Source of the DNA: DATFVJ01 sp035517695
Lineage (GTDB): Bacteria; Actinomycetota; Actinomycetes; Streptosporangiales; Streptosporangiaceae
Direction: 5' to 3'
NCBI GenBank assembly: GCA_035517695.1
Contig: DATIYI010000204.1
Location: 1-64,000 of the forward strand
DNA: 64,000 nt
The notes under the pieces were generated by a model. It was not told the DNA's origin and ran no database searches. It saw only the letters and a program-made list of their open reading frames with translations. This document shows positions 61,054-64,000 of this stretch, piece after piece. Within the stretch, counting starts at the first letter, position 1. Every line of letters begins with the position of its first letter. The position numbers and the translations under genes were made by a program.

Positions 61054-61711
61054 CTTCCGACGATGACGACCCGCCTGGACCTGCCGCGGCCAACCCGCTG
61101 ATCTGGTTCTTCAGGCTCGTATAGTCCACGGACCCGATGATCCGTGCGGCGATCCGCCCCGTGCGGTCAATCACAAGTGTGCTCGGGATCGCCGCGGGCG
61201 GAACGGTGTCGCGGAACGCGAGCAGAACCTGCCCGGCCGGGTCGTAAAGGCTCGGATATGTGATCCCGAAGCTCCGCTCGTACGCCGCGCCGTTGAGCTG
61301 CCCTGGATCCTTGATGTTGACGCCGACGAACTGGACACCCTTGGCCTGAAAGGTGCGCGACAACTGGGCAAGCGCCGGCGCCTCGGAGCGGCAGGGTGAG
61401 CACCAGGACGCCCAGAAGTTCAGCACGACGACCTTGCCGCGGTAGTTGCTCAGGCTGAGCCGCTGCCCGGTCAGCGTGACGCCGGAGACCTGCGGGGCCT
61501 GCGGGCGCTGGCCGGATCGGTAGGCCGTGGTACCGACTGTCCCGCCGATGTAATTGGTATCGCCAGTTCCTGGGCCGCTCGAGGCCGCAGGCCCAGCCGA
61601 GCATCCCGCGAGGGCCAGCGTCGCGGGCAGCACGCCAAGCACCGCTAGAACCACCGCGGCGATGCCCGTCCGCAGAGGGGCTGGAGTGGTGGTGCGGGGC
61701 GACCGAGGCAC
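61043..61711 (-). CDS. resA: Thiol-disulfide oxidoreductase lipoprotein (ResA/TlpA family)
   Basis: A 222-residue thioredoxin-fold lipoprotein. The signal peptide ends in the lipobox LALAGC (Cys37), and the redox motif is WCSPC at 103-107 in LNFWASWCSPCRSEAP. It would keep the haem-binding cysteines of apocytochrome c reduced outside the membrane. GTG at 61711 has AGGAG eight nt upstream; the frame extends 39 codons further without a lipobox-compatible start. It overlaps resB. The electron-feeding membrane protein CcdA, which usually lies between resA and resB, is missing. Confidence 0.92.
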   Translation of the reverse strand: MPRSPRTTTPAPLRTGIAAVVLAVLGVLPATLALAGCSAGPAASSGPGTGDTNYIGGTVGTTAYRSGQRPQAPQVSGVTLTGQRLSLSNYRGKVVVLNFWASWCSPCRSEAPALAQLSRTFQAKGVQFVGVNIKDPGQLNGAAYERSFGITYPSLYDPAGQVLLAFRDTVPPAAIPSTLVIDRTGRIAARIIGSVDYTSLKNQISGLAAAGPGGSSSSEGGG

Positions 61712-61826
61712 TGGATGATCTCCTACAGGCGGCAAATTCTCCGCCCTATTGTGCCGGGAGGGCCCCCTGCGGCCGGCACTGGGCCGGCAGTTCGTACCGA
61801 CCCGCCTAGGACCGGCCGCGAATTCC

Positions 61827-61854
61827 ATGATCCAGAAGTGTTTTTCTGGATCAT
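61827..61854. terminator. Perfect 11-bp inverted repeat between the phosphatase and resA
   Basis: atgatccagaa (61827-61837) and ttctggatcat (61844-61854) flank a 6-nt loop. It is much more AT-rich than its surroundings. It may end the phosphatase transcript or be an operator for resA. Confidence 0.55.
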
Positions 61855-61904
61855 TCCCGAAAACGCTCCCAAGGTCATGGTTGGCCGAGGGCAGCGCGCT
61901 CGTT

Positions 61905-62543
61905 TCAGGCTCCTGGCACGTCCGGGCGGTTGCTTGCGATCCCGGCCGGCTCGAAGTAGCCGATGCTCACGATCTTGGCTCCTTCGTAGGTGAAACTTGT
62001 CAGGCTGGCGAGCCCGCACTGTCGGCGTCCTGGATTGTGCCAGAGCTTGCCGCCCTCGACGGCGCGGCGTGCGATCCAGATCGGCAGCTGGTGACTCACG
62101 CAGACCGCTTCGTGCCCGCGTGCCGCATCACGGGCGGCGGTCGTCGCCGCAAGCATCCTGTCCGCGATCTCGCTATAGGGCTCTCCCCACGACGGGCGGA
62201 AGGGGTTGCGCAGCTTTACCCAATGCTGGGGGCGGCGCAGCGACCCGTCGCCCACCCCGAACGTGAGGCCCTCGAAATGGTTGCCCGCCTCGATCAGGCG
62301 GCCGTCAATGGCGACGGGCAAGCCGAACTGTTCCGCCACCGGCCCGGCCGTCTCCCGCGCACGCTCGAGCGGCGACGAGAAGACGGCGGTGACGTCGCGC
62401 GCGGCAAGATGGCGCGCGGCAACCTTGGCCATCAGCAGGCCCTCGTCGGACAGGTGAAATCCTGGCAGCCTGCCGTAGAGCACCCGGCGCGGGTTGTCGA
62501 CCTGCCCGTGCCTGAGCAGATGAACCACGGTCGTCTCGGTCAT
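61905..62543 (-). CDS. Histidine phosphatase family protein
   Basis: A 212-residue phosphoglycerate-mutase-like protein. The catalytic RHG motif is at 11-13 (VHLLRHGQVDNP), with the acid donor in AGNHFEG and the second His in CVSHQLPIWI. The substrate is unknown. In mycobacteria a related gene sits between hemL and the ccs genes, the order seen here apart from one inserted transporter gene. ATG at 62543. Confidence 0.9.
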   Translation of the reverse strand: MTETTVVHLLRHGQVDNPRRVLYGRLPGFHLSDEGLLMAKVAARHLAARDVTAVFSSPLERARETAGPVAEQFGLPVAIDGRLIEAGNHFEGLTFGVGDGSLRRPQHWVKLRNPFRPSWGEPYSEIADRMLAATTAARDAARGHEAVCVSHQLPIWIARRAVEGGKLWHNPGRRQCGLASLTSFTYEGAKIVSIGYFEPAGIASNRPDVPGA

Positions 62544-62828
62544 GTCGTGGTCAGCCTACCGGCAGGCCCGGTCATCTCATCGGGAGCCGCCGCCCCGTTC
62601 CGGCCTGGCGGATCCGGGGCCGCCGGCTGCCGCGTAGGCTGTGATCAGCACGCGGTTGCGCCTAGGGTTCCGCGCCCGGCCCGCCCAACGACTTACACAA
62701 TCAGGGTCGGCGGTCTGGACCGAGCGGCGCTAAGAACCGTCTCAGGCGGCCAACACCTCACGGGAGAAAAGCCTCGAGGGTCCCAGTTCGACGTGCCCGG
62801 ATGGGCCTGAACGGACAGGAGACCGCCC

Positions 62829-63689
62829 GTGAGCGTCACCGCCGTATCCCTGATCGCCGTGGCCGCTGTGGCGCACGCGAGTTGGAATCTCTTCAGCAAG
62901 CAGGCCGCGGCAGCTGGCACGATCGCTTTCGTCTGGATGCTGACCGCGTTCGGCACGGTCAGCTACCTGCCGGCGCTCGGCATCGACCTCGCCGTGACTC
63001 ACCCTCACCTGCGCAGCCTCGCGTTAGTGTTCCTTGGCGGTACGGCGCTGCTGCACATCGGGTACTTCCTCACGCTGCAGCACGGCTACACATCAGGCGA
63101 CCTCTCCCTCGTGTACCCGGTTTCCCGCGGCAGCGGCCTGCTGCTGTCGAGCTTCGTGGCGATCCCCCTCTATGCCGAGCATCCAGGGCCGGCCGGGATC
63201 GCGGGGATCCTGTTGATCTCGGGCGGGGTGATCGTCCTCAGCCTGCCCGATCGCGCCGCCATGCCCCGCGCCACAGCGATCACGTTTGGCCTGCTGACGG
63301 GGACCTTCATCGCCGGATACACGCTATGGGACAAGTACGCTGTCTCGAGCCTGCACATCCCGCCGCTGCTGGAAGAGTGGGCCGCGGGCGCCGGGGTGGC
63401 GATCGTGCTCGCGCCACTGGCCGTCACGAACACCGGACGGCTCGCCTTGCTGTGGCGCGATTACCGCGGGCAGGTGCTTGGCGCGGCGATCCTGTCGCCG
63501 CTCGCTTACATCCTTGTTCTTACCGCGCTGGCGTTCAGCCCGGTCAGCTCGATCGCGCCGGCCAGGGAGATCAGCGTCCTGATCGGCGTGCTGCTCGGCC
63601 GCCGGCTGCTCGGCGAACGCAACCTGGGCCGGCGGCTCGGTGCGGCCCTGGCCATCACGGCCGGCGTAGCCGCCATCATCGCCGGCTAG
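62829..63689 (+). CDS. EamA/DMT-family transporter
   Basis: A 286-residue membrane protein with ten helices in two EamA repeats: one starts at ASWNLFSKQAAAAGTIAFVW, the other after about residue 145 with GLLTGTFIAGYTLWDKYAV. VYPVSRGSGLLLSSF is typical. It would export or import small metabolites; the substrate is unknown. GTG at 62829 has CAGGAG seven nt upstream. It sits on the opposite strand between the probable hemL end and the phosphatase gene. Confidence 0.88.
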   Translation: MSVTAVSLIAVAAVAHASWNLFSKQAAAAGTIAFVWMLTAFGTVSYLPALGIDLAVTHPHLRSLALVFLGGTALLHIGYFLTLQHGYTSGDLSLVYPVSRGSGLLLSSFVAIPLYAEHPGPAGIAGILLISGGVIVLSLPDRAAMPRATAITFGLLTGTFIAGYTLWDKYAVSSLHIPPLLEEWAAGAGVAIVLAPLAVTNTGRLALLWRDYRGQVLGAAILSPLAYILVLTALAFSPVSSIAPAREISVLIGVLLGRRLLGERNLGRRLGAALAITAGVAAIIAG

Positions 63690-63931
63690 TGCGCTCACGA
63701 CGAAACGCCCACGATCCGCGGCCGGGTCAGATTTCCTGCGCTACCGGCTGGAAGACTGACCAGGTAAGGGATCATGAACGCGGTGGACGCTTGAGCCGCG
63801 GCAGCCGTGCGGCGTCGCTCGGTGCGGAACACCCGCGGGACATCCGCCAGGGGCATGATCGCTATGCGTGCGGCACCGCGTTCCCCGCGGACGCGGCGCG
63901 GACGCCTGAGCGAACTGCCCCGCGCAGCCGT

Positions 63932-64000
63932 TCAGCTATCCCCAAGCGCCTGGGCGGCGGCCTTCGCGGCGCTGGGCAGCGCGGCGGCGACGAGGTCGAG
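63932..64000 (-). CDS. hemL: Probable C-terminal end of HemL (glutamate-1-semialdehyde aminomutase), partial
   Basis: The reverse strand ends with LDLVAAALPSAAKAAAQALG DS before TGA at 63932-63934, and runs off the window edge. The Ala-rich helix fits the end of HemL, and hemL precedes the phosphatase-resA-resB-ccsB genes in other actinobacteria. The call rests mostly on this context. Confidence 0.4.
   Translation of the reverse strand, partial: LDLVAAALPSAAKAAAQALGDS

Overview
The window looks like chromosomal DNA from a high-GC, Gram-positive actinobacterium. The signs are very GC-rich third codon positions, many GTG starts, 4-bp ATGA/GTGA gene overlaps, a BldC-type regulator, an F420/FMN-type split-barrel protein, an actinobacterial-style menaquinone-linked respiratory cluster and a Rex-type operator. 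No plasmid, phage or replication-origin functions are visible. The only mobile-element traces are a broken tyrosine-recombinase fragment and a doubtful transposase-like repeat.

Layout. 1-8.8 kb: start of a ROK protein (partial), a MoxR-like AAA+ ATPase with its VWA partner, an alpha/beta hydrolase, and an aldehyde dehydrogenase/GMC oxidoreductase pair. 8.7-18.1 kb: a LuxR-family (LAL) regulator, a secreted protein, a DUF2269-like membrane protein, the transsulfuration pair metB-cbs, a thiolase and two small genes (DUF4287 and a split-barrel oxidoreductase). 18.1-20.8 kb: a decaying region with 58-bp tandem hairpin repeats, an irregular tRNA, a frameshifted NDH-2 and a multiply frameshifted, truncated htpX. 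20.9-26.2 kb: an orphan nuoB-nuoC-nuoI set divergent from korAB (2-oxoacid:ferredoxin oxidoreductase). 26.3-30.6 kb: crotonase, HAD hydrolase, DUF4234 protein, integrase remnant, msrA and a long-chain polyprenyl diphosphate synthase. 30.9-47.0 kb: a complete 14-gene nuoA-N operon for type I NADH dehydrogenase. 47.2-49.7 kb: menJ and menG, with a perfect Rex-type operator upstream of menJ. 50-57.8 kb: a Ser/Thr kinase, small or broken genes, DUF4229, threonine dehydratase, bldC and a 600-residue protein ending in a lethal-factor/PPEP-like metalloprotease domain. 58-64 kb: System II cytochrome c maturation genes (resA, resB, ccsB, without ccdA), a histidine phosphatase, a DMT transporter and the probable end of hemL.

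The genes fit one theme. Polyprenyl synthase, MenG and MenJ make and saturate menaquinone. The large nuo operon and the broken ndh gene feed electrons into it. KorAB yields reduced ferredoxin, and the NuoB/C/I-like proteins beside it look like the remaining core of a second, ferredoxin-type complex I. The ccs genes mature the c-type cytochromes downstream. The Rex-type site gives a direct route by which the NADH/NAD+ ratio could control quinone saturation.

In-frame minisatellites recur in several proteins: the NuoC-like tail, the MenJ N-terminus, the kinase tail and the ResB tail.
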